A DNA stretch of 64,000 nucleotides, from the NCBI GenBank assembly GCA_012064385.1, contig QRDG01001386.1, forward strand, positions 140,248-204,247, in the 5' to 3' direction. This document shows positions 10,364-21,231 of the stretch, piece by piece (the stretch's first letter is position 1; every line of letters begins with the position of its first letter). Source of the DNA: Puccinellia tenuiflora. Lineage: Eukaryota; Streptophyta; Magnoliopsida; Poales; Poaceae. The notes beneath the pieces are model-generated. The model made no database searches, was not told where the DNA came from, and worked only from the letters and a program-made list of their open reading frames with translations. The translations under genes and the position numbers were made by a program.

Positions 10364-11746
10364 TCACATAAGTTCATCGAACATATTGACCTTTTTCCTC
10401 TGTCCAATACCTGAACCTTGAGCTGTGTCTTCATCTTGACTCAGAGGGACAATCTTCTCTGTCCTTTGCAACAGCTCTGAATACTTGGCCCTTTTAGCAG
10501 CTCTCAACTTCTTCTGGGCATCCTTCAGTTCTTGAGCTTCTTTCCTTTTCTTCTCAGCAAGTTCCTTCTTGACCTGTGCAACAAACTGTCTAGTCTCAAG
10601 CCTGGCTTTCTTGGTTAGCTCTGCATCATATCTTCTCTTTTCCCTCCTTTCAGCAGCTTCTCTTGCTTTCTCCTCAGCTAACTCAGCCTTCCTCTTCTCC
10701 TGCTCAAGCTTTTTCTTTGCAGTCTCCAAATGCATTCCTTTTTACCACCCCCTACACACTTGGCTTTGATTCTCTTCAGATCATTGACTAGCATCTTGAT
10801 ATCCCATCTGGTCTGGCAACTATACTCTCTAATTGCCTTCCTCACCATATGTACTGACTCAAATACTTGGCCCACATGGAATTCAACTTTGCTTAAATCT
10901 TCTTGTCTAAATGTCTTGAACCTGAACTCACCATTCTCTTCATCTGAATCAGGTGCCCACAAATCTTCTTCTTCAGACTCATCATCTCTAGCAATTTCTT
11001 CTTTCACTGCCTTTTCATCATCACTGACATTGGCTGCATCCAAATCCTCATCATCACTTATGTATAATCTGAGTCAACATAGTCTGAATCATCATCTTCA
11101 TCAGACAATGCTTCACTTGCCTTATTGCCCTCTGGTTCTTTCCCTTTTGTGTTAACAGAAGCAAGCAGCTTTTTTGGCCTCAACCCCTCTCTTCTTGCTC
11201 CTCTATCTTCCTCATCTATCTCTGGATGTATGACTTGCATAGGAACAGGACCATCATCTTCACCACTAGCATTATCACCATCCTCACCAACATCTTCACC
11301 ACCAGATGGACCACCTTCTGGAGTTATTGTCTGAAGGGGTTTCAAAGCGCTTATAATAGGAGGAAGATCAGCAACAGGGAAGTGAATGACATCATCCTAG
11401 TTCATGTTCCTAATAGACTCATCATGATCAAGGTACAGACTTATGAAATGGTAGCCACTATCAACAAACCTTTGCCATTGCAACTGTGTCATCCTCATCT
11501 CTGATCTGCCTCAACCCATTCTTGCTCAAATCAAGCAAAGGAATGAGGTAGTGAACCTTCATCCCGCCACTAATTTCATATCCTATTTCCTCCACAATAT
11601 TTTCAAGCATCAATGGTGACCAAGTATCAGTATCCAATTGATCAAACCATATGACTGACCCATCTGCATAGCTTATGTTACATCCAGTGCCAAGAAAATA
11701 GCCCCCATGGTTGATTTCGACAGAGAAATAATTGCTACGACTCCCT
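10364..11746 (-). pseudogene. mudrA-like MULE transposase relic lacking the DDE core
   Basis: Reading down the minus strand from about 11744, a PB1-like N-terminal block (GYFLGTGCNISYADGSVIWF, later VHYLIPLLDLSKNGLRQIRD) is followed by a frameshift near 11475 and a TAG in the NxDDV segment near 11399. An acidic linker (11058-11345) follows. Next is the MuDR N-terminal DNA-binding domain, with VGQVFESVHMVRKAIREYSC and WDIKMLVNDLKRIKAKC (10740-10930). The frame then jumps to a Lys/Glu/Arg-rich coiled tail ending VNMFDELM (10364-10735). The MULE catalytic domain and SWIM finger that belong between these parts, several hundred residues, are absent. An upstream splice acceptor (CTCGCAG) at about 11746 suggests earlier leader exons towards 12180. 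Confidence 0.8.
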
Positions 11747-12333
11747 GCGAGAACAAAACACGCACATCATTCATCATAATCGTCTCTAATAGGCTTGATT
11801 TATACTGCAAAATAGGTACTTCAAAAACCCTACCCAAACCCCCAAACCGAACCAATGCGCGGACTGAATAAACAGAGCAGAAACCACATCTAATCGACCA
11901 TCGGACCAAAATCAAGCCACATTGGGGTACAAATCGTAAACCCTAACGTCAAAGATTGTATCTTGGCCGCAGATTAACATCGGAGGTTCAGGGAGGCTCA
12001 CCGTAGACTGGAGGAGGGTCGCCTTCCGGCCGCCGCCGTGGTGACATGGCGGCCTTGTTGACTCATCGGACGGTCGCAGCGCCGCCGCTCCACGTCCACC
12101 CAAGCTCGACCGCACCGCTGGTCTCCACCCAAACCTCGACGTGCAGCCACCACCTCGCTCCCTCTCCTCTCCCTCTCCCACTCCATCTGTCCTGATCGGG
12201 TGTGTGTGACGACAGAAGCTGCTTTAGTGAGTGGAGGAAGGGTAGATACTCAACACTTGCGAGTTTTTTTTGCAAAATTGCTGCATCGAGCGTGCCGGGA
12301 GTCGCTGACAGTGAGCTCCACAGAATCGTACAC

Positions 12334-12449
12334 GTGACCGTGTACGACCCGAGCGCGCGTATTCAGTGACTGTAATTCGTATATCTCTATGTATAGTGAC
12401 AATGGCGAGTAATACGATCAACTACGGTGACCTCCGATGGATTTTACTC
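12334..12449 (-). repeat. Right TIR of the MULE
   Basis: This is the inverted partner of 346-461. It is followed directly by the TSD TAAAAAAA at 12450-12457. Confidence 0.88.
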
Positions 12450-12457
12450 TAAAAAAA

Positions 12458-12616
12458 GGGCCAAAAAGGCTGCGTTGAGCCGTTGACTAAGACTACACGA
12501 GAAAAAATAAAGAAATGAGACAGTCTAAGAGGAGAAGATTGAATGGTCTAAAAAGTGACTGAGCGCTAATTTTAAAACAGCTAGTAGCTGTTTATTAGGA
12601 ATAGTGAATAAATATG
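12458..12616. other. Short spacer between MULE and Tat element
   Basis: This is host sequence between the MULE TSD and the next retrotransposon TSD. No gene or repeat is seen. Confidence 0.6.
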
Positions 12617-12621
12617 AGACT

Positions 12622-13403
12622 TGTTGCGCTAAAAATGCGTCACACGAACACGCCCTCATGTACCCGCGGTGCCGGGGAAGATACTTCGCAACTCGCCCCG
12701 CGGGAGACCGACCTGTAGCGCGATACGCAAGACAACAAGCCGACGCTTTTAGAACCAGACGCCCCAGCACCTCGGGAGGGACCCCATCAGAGGATGCCGG
12801 CGACGATTGGCTGAGTTAAGCCAGATTCGACCGCTCTCAACTCGATTGTCGATACTCGATGAACTCACGTGAAGTCGCCGAATACCGGAAGCAGGAACAA
12901 GGGTTTTGAGGGTAAAAAGTAGGGTTTGTATTGATTGTCGATTGTTTGCTTAATTTCAATCGGCCGTCACCTCCTACATATATAGCGAGGCGGCTGGATT
13001 TCCCGTACAAGCATTGTACTTCTACAAGGATTACAACTCATGATGTAGGTCAGTTTCTATTTCTAAACTAGGTAGAATTCCTGGCCGGCATCGTATTGGA
13101 TCCGGACTGCAAACGTCATCTCCGGCCTCTTTTGGAAAGTCACCTTTTGTCCTTCCAGGTTGACACCGAACTTGTTCTATCACCATTCAACTTCTATTTT
13201 GGGCTTTACAAGCATTAAATCACCTCGCATCCGGCATCTCCGGTGCAGCTATTGGAATCTTCAGAAAGCTCAAATCTAACTTACACCGGGTTTAGTCTAA
13301 ACCGAGTTAACTCCTGCCGGGTTGACTCCTGCCGGGTTGTCACCGAGTCGCCATTTCCTTGAGTGATCTTGAATCTGGGACCTGTCAAAAACGGGTGCTA
13401 ACA
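12622..13403 (-). repeat. 3' LTR of Tat element 1 (782 bp)
   Basis: It pairs with 20465-21231. It contains a duplicated 15-bp unit (ACTCCTGCCGGGTTG, about 13311-13340) that is single in the partner, which accounts for the 15-bp length difference. Confidence 0.92.
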
Positions 13404-13419
13404 CATACCCCCATGTTTT
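13404..13419 (-). promoter_or_regulatory. Polypurine tract of Tat element 1
   Basis: On the minus strand, AAAACATGGGGGTATG lies directly upstream of the 3' LTR. Confidence 0.65.
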
Positions 13420-13504
13420 CTAGTAGAGCTTGCGTACTAGAAAATATTCGATGTAGAAGAATTGTCTAAGGGTGATGCTTAAGCTCATCGGCCATACGTG
13501 CGGC

Positions 13505-16500
13505 TTACGTAGTTTGCCACACGCTTGGGTGAAATTTCTTCAAGTACTTCCCATTGATAGCTCGAGGCAATATGTTGCCCTCCAACGTATCCACCAGATA
13601 TGAGTTACCGGGTACAATCCTTACGACTCGTAGTGGCCCTTCCCAACTCGGCGACCATTTGCCGAATCTTCGGCTTTTTGAACCGATTGGCAATATAACC
13701 TTCCAGACTAAGTCGCCGATTTGAAAATCCTTAAGACGTACTCTCTTGTTATAAGCTTTTGCTACCCGCAACTTCTCCTTCTCAATGTCCTTTAGAGCCT
13801 TTATATGTTTGTCGGCTACCTCGTCTATGTTATCCATCATCAAATCGTGATAATCCTCAGCCGACAAATCGTTTCGCTTAGCAAACCTCAAAGCAGCCAG
13901 ATTTACTTCTACCAGAAAAACGGCTTCTTGTCCATAAACTAACTCGAAAGTAGTTACCTTGGTTGCACCATGCCTTGAGATCCGGTAAGCCCACAATGCT
14001 TCGGACAGTACCTCATGCCACCTTCTCGGGTAGTCTTGTACTTTCTTCTTAATCAACTTGATCAGAATTTTGTTGCTTGACTCGGCTTGTCCATTGGCTT
14101 GAGCGTAATATGGAGATGAGCTGAGCATCTTGATCCCGAGTGATTCGGCAAACTGTTTCACCTCTTTAGCCATGAAGGAGGTACCTTGATCTGTAGTGAG
14201 AGTCTGCGGGATACCGAATCTGTGGACAATATGCTCTGTGATAAATTGAATTACCTCCTTGTGGGTCATATTCCTGAGGGGTACTGCTTCGGACCACTTG
14301 GTGAAATAATCAGTAGCAACTAACACAAACCGATGCCCTTTGGATGAAGCCGGGTTTATCATACCAACGAAATCTAGCGCCCATCCTCGAAAAGGCCACG
14401 ACTTTATTACCGGATTAAGAAGTGAAGCCGGCACTAACTGAATATCTCCGAATTTTTGGCACGCTTCACATCCCTTGTAGTATCGGAAGCAGTCATTAAT
14501 CATCGTCGGCCAATAGAATCCGACTCGTCTGAGCATCCATTTCATTTTGTGAGCCGACTGATGTGTCCCGCATAAACCGTCATGTACTTCTCCCATGGCG
14601 ACTCGGGACTGATCTTCATCCAGGCTTTTAAGAAGAAGACCATCAGCTGTTCGGCGATATAACTCGTCATCTATCAAAGCATACTTAAAAGCAAGCCGCC
14701 GAACAGCCCTATCCGTTTTCTGACTCAGATTCTTCAAATAATTAACAATATGTGTCCTCCAATCAGTTGACCGGGTTCCACCAGATTCTTCCGGAGCCGA
14801 GTTAGATAACCCGGTTTTTCCTCCAGCTTCTACGTTATTGACAACAGCTAGCACCGGCTTCCCTGCTATGAAAAATACTCCTCTACCGACATGATAACCT
14901 GATGCTTGCTGTGCCGGCTCGTTGGCAAGCCAGTTGTCCTGCCTGGACACGTGAGATATAGAAAAGTAATCCAGAGTCGATATAATATCCAGGCATCTGT
15001 CGAGATATATGTTGAGCGATCCACTATTGCACTGGAAGATCTTGGCCACCTGTTGGACGATAAGCATTGAATTGCCATATGCCTCAACATGAGTTACCCC
15101 TGCATCCTTTAAAATTTCCAATCCAAATAGAAGAGCTTTATATTCGGCTTCATTGTTAGTGCAAAAATAATCAAGACGACAAGAGGCTTCAAAGATAGTA
15201 CCGTGGGGTGAAATATACACAATGCCGACCCCTTGCCCACTACTGCAAACTGAGCCATCAAAATAAAGTTTCCACGATACAGCCGACACAACATTTAAGT
15301 TGCCTTTTTGTTCTAGGTCAATCCGATGTTCAACAATGAAATCGGCTACAACCTGGCCTTTCACAGATTTGAGAGATTCATAAGCCAAATCATATTCGAT
15401 CAACCCATATGCCCATTTGCCAATTCGTCCACTGAGAATCGGCCTATGTATCATGTGTTTGATGACATCGGTTTGACTAAGAACCTTGCACTCACTAGAT
15501 AAAAGATAGTGGCGCAATTTGGTGCAAGCAAAATAAAGAGACATGCACAACCTTTCCACAAAGCTGTACCTAGACTCGGCATCCAGTAGTCGCCGACTTA
15601 GGTATGTGATGACGTATTCCTGTCCTTCGGCTTCTTGAGTCAACGCTGCCCCAATCACCTTTTCCTCGGCAGCAATATAGAGTCGGAACGTTTGACCACG
15701 AGCCGGCTTCCTCAGAACTGGAGGTTTAGACAAGCAAGCTTTTATTCTATCAAATGCCTCCTGCTGCTTTGCCCCCCCCCCCCAGGTGAACTCGTCATCA
15801 TTCTTGAGCCGAAGTATCTGCGTGAACGCATCAACTTTTTCAGACAAGTTAGTAATAAACCTTCTCAAATAATTTACCTTGCCTAGGAATTTCTGCATGT
15901 CCTTTTTGCAACTTGATGCCTGCACTTTCTGGATAGCTTCAATCTTTGCCGGGTCAATTTCTATGCCGGATTCATGTATGATAAAACCGAGAAACTTCCC
16001 AGCCAACACGCCAAAAGCACACTTCAACGGATTCATCTTGAGCCCATACTTCCTCATCCTTTCAAACGCAAGGCGTAAGTTGGCCAAATGATTTAACTCG
16101 CCGTCCAACTTAACAACCACGTCATCAATATACACTTCAAGTATGACTCCAACAAGATCATGAAATATTAAGTTCATTGCTCTCTGATATGTGGCACCGG
16201 CATTCTTCAATCCAAAGGTCATTACTGTCCACTCGAATAAACCAATGAACCCGGGGCAGCGAAACACTGTCTTGGCCGAGTCCTCTTTAGCCATAAATAT
16301 TTGATTGTACCCCGCGTTTCCATCCAGAAAGCTGATGATTCGGTGTCCCGAAGCATTATTGATAAGCATGTCGGCTATTGGCATAGGATATTCATCTTTG
16401 GGCATAGCTCGGTTTAGATCTCTGAAGTCTATGCATGCCCTGATCTTACCGGATCCTTTCTTCTCGACCGGCGTAATATTGGAAATCCATTCGGCATATT

Positions 16501-16933
16501 TGCAAGGCTGGATAAAATTGGCTTTTAGAAGCCGGCCAATCTCTTCTTTAATCCGGTCATATATCGCCGGGTTGAATTTACGAGCCGGTTGCTTATATGG
16601 CCCGAAACCGGTTTTTATCGGTAACCGATGCTCAACGAGCTCTCGGCTTAACCCGAGCATCTCGTGGTACTCCCAGGCAAAGCAGTCCACGTATTCCTTC
16701 ACTAGCGTGATTAACTTGGATTTATAATCGGCTTCTAAATTCCGGCTTACAAATGTCGGCCTGGGAATAGTGCCATCCCCGATATCCACTTCTTCGAGCG
16801 GGTCGGCCGACGTAAAACCTTGTCCCAACTTATCCATTTCGTCTGGTTCTTCACTAGCTTCACACATATCGTTCCTCTCTGCCCGATACCTGTCCAGACG
16901 CTTCTGCAACCACTCATTGTTGTTGGGATCCAT
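13505..16933 (-). CDS. Tat pol polyprotein: RT, RNase H, archaeal RNase H, integrase
   Basis: This is a 1142-codon open frame. Reverse transcriptase covers about residues 110-300, with FLDGNAGYNQI (first catalytic Asp) and YIDDVVV (catalytic pair). The retroviral-type RNase H follows at about 400-500 (FRLYIAAEEKVIGAALTQ). A second, archaeal-type RNase H starts YFDGSVCSSGQGVGI near 560, with TNNEAEYKALLFGLE. The integrase zinc motif lies at about 790-825 (H...H, then CEACQKFGD). The DDE core has WALDFVGM (~850), TTDQGTSF (~914) and NGQAESSNK (~950). The C-terminus ends with a chromatin/DNA-binding-like tail. All catalytic residues appear present. A run of C near 15774-15783 stays in frame. The start ATG is only the first in this frame; the natural polyprotein would come from gag-protease, now separated by a frame break. 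Confidence 0.9.
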   Translation of the reverse strand: MDPNNNEWLQKRLDRYRAERNDMCEASEEPDEMDKLGQGFTSADPLEEVDIGDGTIPRPTFVSRNLEADYKSKLITLVKEYVDCFAWEYHEMLGLSRELVEHRLPIKTGFGPYKQPARKFNPAIYDRIKEEIGRLLKANFIQPCKYAEWISNITPVEKKGSGKIRACIDFRDLNRAMPKDEYPMPIADMLINNASGHRIISFLDGNAGYNQIFMAKEDSAKTVFRCPGFIGLFEWTVMTFGLKNAGATYQRAMNLIFHDLVGVILEVYIDDVVVKLDGELNHLANLRLAFERMRKYGLKMNPLKCAFGVLAGKFLGFIIHESGIEIDPAKIEAIQKVQASSCKKDMQKFLGKVNYLRRFITNLSEKVDAFTQILRLKNDDEFTWGGGAKQQEAFDRIKACLSKPPVLRKPARGQTFRLYIAAEEKVIGAALTQEAEGQEYVITYLSRRLLDAESRYSFVERLCMSLYFACTKLRHYLLSSECKVLSQTDVIKHMIHRPILSGRIGKWAYGLIEYDLAYESLKSVKGQVVADFIVEHRIDLEQKGNLNVVSAVSWKLYFDGSVCSSGQGVGIVYISPHGTIFEASCRLDYFCTNNEAEYKALLFGLEILKDAGVTHVEAYGNSMLIVQQVAKIFQCNSGSLNIYLDRCLDIISTLDYFSISHVSRQDNWLANEPAQQASGYHVGRGVFFIAGKPVLAVVNNVEAGGKTGLSNSAPEESGGTRSTDWRTHIVNYLKNLSQKTDRAVRRLAFKYALIDDELYRRTADGLLLKSLDEDQSRVAMGEVHDGLCGTHQSAHKMKWMLRRVGFYWPTMINDCFRYYKGCEACQKFGDIQLVPASLLNPVIKSWPFRGWALDFVGMINPASSKGHRFVLVATDYFTKWSEAVPLRNMTHKEVIQFITEHIVHRFGIPQTLTTDQGTSFMAKEVKQFAESLGIKMLSSSPYYAQANGQAESSNKILIKLIKKKVQDYPRRWHEVLSEALWAYRISRHGATKVTTFELVYGQEAVFLVEVNLAALRFAKRNDLSAEDYHDLMMDNIDEVADKHIKALKDIEKEKLRVAKAYNKRVRLKDFQIGDLVWKVILPIGSKSRRFGKWSPSWEGPLRVVRIVPGNSYLVDTLEGNILPRAINGKYLKKFHPSVWQTT

Positions 16934-17004
16934 TTATTTGAGTCGCAGCCGATTATCTTCAACCGGCTTTAAGGATACTGGCACGAATCTGTCCCTGGTA
17001 ACAC

Positions 17005-20000
17005 TCAGGAAATCAAACCCGGATAAATCACGCCCGAAAGATATGTAGCGTTTGAGTGTTGCCAATCAACAATGGACTCGGCTAAAGCAATACATGCCGA
17101 GTTATCAGCATGAACAACTTCAATCTCATCGTCGATCCATTGTACAAGTTGCTGGTGCATGGTAGATGGCACACACTGGTTTGCATGGAGCCAATCTCGT
17201 CCGAGTAACACATTGTAATTCCCTTGCACCTCAGCAACGAAGAATACAGTAGCCAAAGTCTTGCTTCTCACTGTGAGCTCTAGACTAATAACTCCTTTGG
17301 CCTCTACTCCTTCTCCTCCTTCGAACCCGTTCAATACCATGTTAGTCTTCATGAGATCATCATCCTCTAATTGTAATTTCTTGAAGACAGAATATAGCAT
17401 TAGGTTTACCACGGCACCTCCATCAACCATCATCCTGGTAACCGGCTTTCCGTTGATATGTCCTCTGACGTACAAAGATTTTAGGTGCTTAACTGGTCCC
17501 TCAGGTTTCTCGAAGATGGCATTCTTGGGTCCGAAGTTGAGCTGCGCTACCTCGACTCCTTCTTCTATAGCACGGAATTCAGCAGGCAAATAATATACCA
17601 TGTTAATGTCCATACCTACCCTAGCTAGCGTACTCTCGTAATCCAGTAAATCTTCATCTGGTAAATTCTCCGACTCATTTCCTGCCAGCTCCTTGCCCGT
17701 CGAATCCTCTGTCGAGTCTCCATTTGCTGACTCGGTATCCGACTTGTCTGTTGCCGGCTTGTCCTTTGCTTCCAAGTCCGCTGCTTCCACTTCATCCGCC
17801 CATGACGAATAAGTAATGGCTGGTACCAAAACCGGCCCCGTTTCGTTATTCACAGCTATCGGAGGAGTCGGTTTTGGTACCCATACTCGAGCCGACACCA
17901 TTGGTCTTTCAGCGTTGAACTCGGCTTCTCTAGCTTGTTCAGCCTCCTTTTCTGCCTTTTCCCGGTTCCTTGCCCTTTGCAGCTTCCGCTTCTGTGTCTT
18001 CGTTATACCCGGCGGGCACCACTTTGGCTGGGTATATTTTGGATCCCGGGGTCTAGTTACTTCGGTTTGGCTGGATCCGGCTTCATGGTCACTGGATGTC
18101 GCTTTAGGCACGATAGCAAGTATCGGCTTATCATTTGCTAGCTTTATAACCGGGTCCTTCAGTTTCAACACATGTGTCCCGATGACCAATGACTTGTCCG
18201 GGATCAACCCCCTCTCTATGTCGACTGCTTTAGCTCCTTGCTCCTTGACTCGCCAATACGAGGATTCACCGGGATACACGAGTCGGCTTTGGACAGTTTG
18301 CCGGGTTACTTGACGCTTAGACTCCCCAGCCGACTCCTGATGTCGGTAACTTGCCTCGATAGATGGTGACCTAGGCCGCTTCCCATGTTGCCGGGTTACC
18401 TTAGACCCGGCCTGGCGCACATATTTATTCACCAGCATGTCAAAAGTTGGTTTGATCTTTTTTGGTCTGTATTCAACCTGATTCGTCTTCCACTTGCCGA
18501 CTTCCGGGTTCCTGGGCTTCATGAACCGGGGTGGTGATTTTCTTGCTGGTGGTTGTTGCCCCCGAGTGTGGAGTTTTTGACGGTGATCTTGATAACCTCC
18601 TTTCCATCGGGTTGCCGGCTCAATATGACCTCTCTCCTTGCTTCCTTGGTGCCAGCTTCTTTACTGGGCTCACCAATAACCACGTTAGATTTGTCAGCAC
18701 CTTCGGCCACTTCTGGCCGAAGAAGAACTTTCTTTCCTTCCAAATCTAGCACGTTCATTGGGAACGGCTGTGTGTCAATGGCCATGCCAGCAAGGCTCAA
18801 TCGTCCATCGTTGAGGGCTGATTGAATCTGTCGACGAAAGACATTGCAATCGTTAGTAGCATGAGAGAAAGAATTGTGATACTTGCAATAAGCACGCCGC
18901 CTTAATTCATCAGGTGACGGGATAACATGGTTAACTCGGATTACTTTGTCTTTTAACAAGGTATCAAATATTCTATCACATTTGCCTACGTCAAAGCTAC
19001 ACTTCACCTCATCATCCCGGTTCTTACGAACCGGCTTTAGGTCATCACACATATAGGGTTTGGCTTTACTCGGCCAAACAAACTCGGCTACGTAAATATC
19101 GGCTTCATCACCGGAGTCGGCATCGTGTTCAATAGTATTAAGCCGACTCCTGCTCATCCGATACGAATCCTTGGACTCGTTAACTCGGCTTTCATGAGCC
19201 AGAGCTCTCTCCTGAACCTGCCCGACAGAGGAAAACTCGTGTCCTTCTAGCTTCTCTTTCAGATACGTTCTCAACTCGTTAAAACTAAGTCGGCCATATC
19301 TCTTTTAGTTATCGCTAGGGTATAACATCGGTTTCTGGTGTTTCTAAATCTCTTGATATAATCGGATACCAATTCATCATGTTTTTGCCTAACCGACGTA
19401 AGATGGTACAACTTTAATTCGACTTCTCCGGCATAGAAGTGCTCATGAAACGTTTGCTCCAAGTGAAACCAAGTGTGTATAGAATTAGGAGCTAAAGCCG
19501 AAAACCAAGAAAAAGCAACCCCGGTTAACGACAAAGAGAATAAGCGAACTTTGATGTGATCATGATTAGCTTCGCATAATTGAGCCAAGTATTGACTAAT
19601 ATGTTCCCATGTCGATTTGTTATCCACCCCATTAAATTTAGAAAACTCGGGGACTCTATAGCCAGGTGGGTAGGGTTGTAAATCAAAATATTCGGGGTAG
19701 GGTTTAACAGGTTCTATGTTTAGGCATGAACCCGAATTTATCATATGCTAAATGGTCCAATTTTTTCTTGAACTCGACCACTAAATCGTCCATATTGGCC
19801 GATTGACTCGGAACAGGAGCAGAATTGGCCACAGGGCCGGCTTGCACCCAAGGAGCCGAATCTGAATTTGGCATTGACCCGCGTCCTAGAAGTCGCACCG
19901 CTGGTCCCGTATGTCCCGCCGGGTAGGATGAACTCCGGATCGGAGTCGGACAAGGTAATGCATTAACAAGCCGGTTTTCCCTATACGGGCTCATCGGTTG

Positions 20001-20339
20001 TGTGTCCGATGTCTGGCCTTGGATGGTGTTTTTCTTAGCCTTCTCATGTTCCAGCATAAGATCATAAACATTGTTCGTACCTTGTGAAACATGAAACTGA
20101 ATCTCGGCTAATTGCTCAGAAGAAAAGGTACTGTTACTTACAGCGGGTTTGCCGGTGTCGATGTTCAGAGGTACATATTTCGGCTCCTTGATCGGCGCGG
20201 TTACACCTTTCCTATCTAACTTGAAGCTGACCAAGTACAACTCCTCGTCTTCCTGCTCCCGCTTGAGCCGCAACTCCTCGAACTCCTCGCTTCTCTTCTT
20301 CTTCCACTCATCCAGGCCTTGGCATTGTGCCTCCGACAA
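17005..20339 (-). pseudogene. Tat gag-protease region split over four frames
   Basis: Four overlapping open pieces cover a single ancestral product: 20339-19704, 19744-19271, 19274-18519 and 18522-17005. The second holds the gag core (VRLFSLSLTGVAFSWFSALA, then QTFHEHFYAGEVELKLYHL). The third continues with a Cys/His element CKYHNSFSHATNDC. The fourth ends in an aspartic protease with active site MMVDGGAVVNLM and flap-distal GNYNVLLGRDWLH. The short overlaps at each junction indicate small indels rather than designed frameshifts. Another break, near 17030-17050, separates protease from pol. Without a joined gag, the element is unlikely to move alone. Confidence 0.82.
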
Positions 20340-20440
20340 ATCCTTGAGAGTAGGCTTGATGATGTTGTCGGTGGTGATGCCGGATAGATCTGTAGCCTAA
20401 GAACCGGTCATTGTTGCCCGATTTAGGTTAGAAATTTTGT

Positions 20441-20458
20441 CCCCAGCGGAGTCGCCAA
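20441..20458 (-). promoter_or_regulatory. Primer-binding site of Tat element 1
   Basis: Reading the minus strand, TTGGCGACTCCGCTGGGG begins 6 bp after the 5' LTR. This type of site is known from Tat/Ogre-like elements. I have not verified which tRNA it pairs with. Confidence 0.7.
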
Positions 20459-20464
20459 AAAGTG

Positions 20465-21231
20465 TGTTGCGGTAAAAACGCGTCACACGAACACGTCCTC
20501 GTGTACCCGCGGTTCCGGGGAAGATACTTTGCAACTCTCCCCGCGGGAGACCGACCTGTAGCGCGATACGCAAGACAACAAGCCGGCGCTTTTGGAACCA
20601 GACGCCCCAGCACCTCGGGAGGGACCTCGTCAGAGGATGCCGGCGACGATTGGCTGAGTTAAGCCGGATTCGACCGCTCTCAACTCGATTGTCGATACTC
20701 GATGAACTCACGCGAATTCGCCGAATAACGGAAGCAGGAACAAGGGTTTCGAGGGTAAAAAGTAGGGTTTGTATTGATTGTCGATTGTTTGCTTAATTTC
20801 AATCGGTCGTCACCTCCTACATATATAGCGAGGCGGCTGGACTTCCCGTACAAGCATTGTACTTCTACAAGGATTACAACTCATGATGTAGGTTGGTTTC
20901 TATTTCTAAACTAGGTAGAATTCCTGGCCGGCATCGTATTGGATCCGGACTACAAACGTCATCTCCGGCCTCTTTTGGAAAGTCACCTTTTGTCCTTCCG
21001 GGTTGACCCCGAACTCGTTCTATCACCATCCGACTTGTATTTTGGGCTTTACAAGCATTAAATCACCTCGGATCCGGCATCTCCGGTGCAGCTTTTGGAA
21101 TCTTCAGAAAGCTCAAATCTAACTTACACCGAGTTCAGTCTAAACCGAGTTAACTCCTGTCGGGTTATCACCGAGTCGCCATTTCCTTGAGTGAGCTTGA
21201 ATCCGGGACCTGTCAAAAACGGGTGCTAACA
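20465..21231 (-). repeat. 5' LTR of Tat element 1 (767 bp)
   Basis: It pairs with 12622-13403. The sequence ACATATATAGCG at about 20819-20830 (complement CGCTATATATGT) is a candidate TATA box on the minus strand. Confidence 0.92.

Larger units (their letters stand above)
346..12449 (-). mobile_element. Mutator-like DNA transposon (MULE) with nested gypsy insertion
   Basis: The ends are two 116-bp inverted repeats (346-461 and 12334-12449) beginning GAGTAAAAT and differing at about 7 positions. They are flanked by the 8-bp direct repeat TAAAAAAA (338-345 and 12450-12457). Long TIRs and an 8-9 bp duplication are typical of Mutator elements. The interior holds a mudrA-type transposase relic on the minus strand and a GRF zinc-finger gene on the plus strand, converging on each other. 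Without the gypsy insertion at 560-8964 the element is about 3.7 kb. The catalytic DDE region is missing, so it cannot move itself. The A-rich TSD is low in complexity, but the paired TIR ends fix the boundaries. Confidence 0.85.
12622..21231 (-). mobile_element. Tat-lineage gypsy retrotransposon, minus strand
   Basis: The LTRs at 20465-21231 (5') and 12622-13403 (3') start TGTTAGCACCCG and end CAACA on the minus strand. They are flanked by TSD AGACT (12617-12621, 21232-21236). Gene order from the 5' LTR is gag, protease, reverse transcriptase, RNase H, a second archaeal-type RNase H, and integrase. The dual RNase H is the mark of the Tat (Ogre/Retand/Grande) lineage. Pol is one long open frame, but the gag-protease half has several frame breaks. 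No antisense extra gene lies between pol and the 3' LTR, in contrast to the Tat element at 51414. LTR identity is high by eye, apart from a 15-bp repeat difference. Confidence 0.93.
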
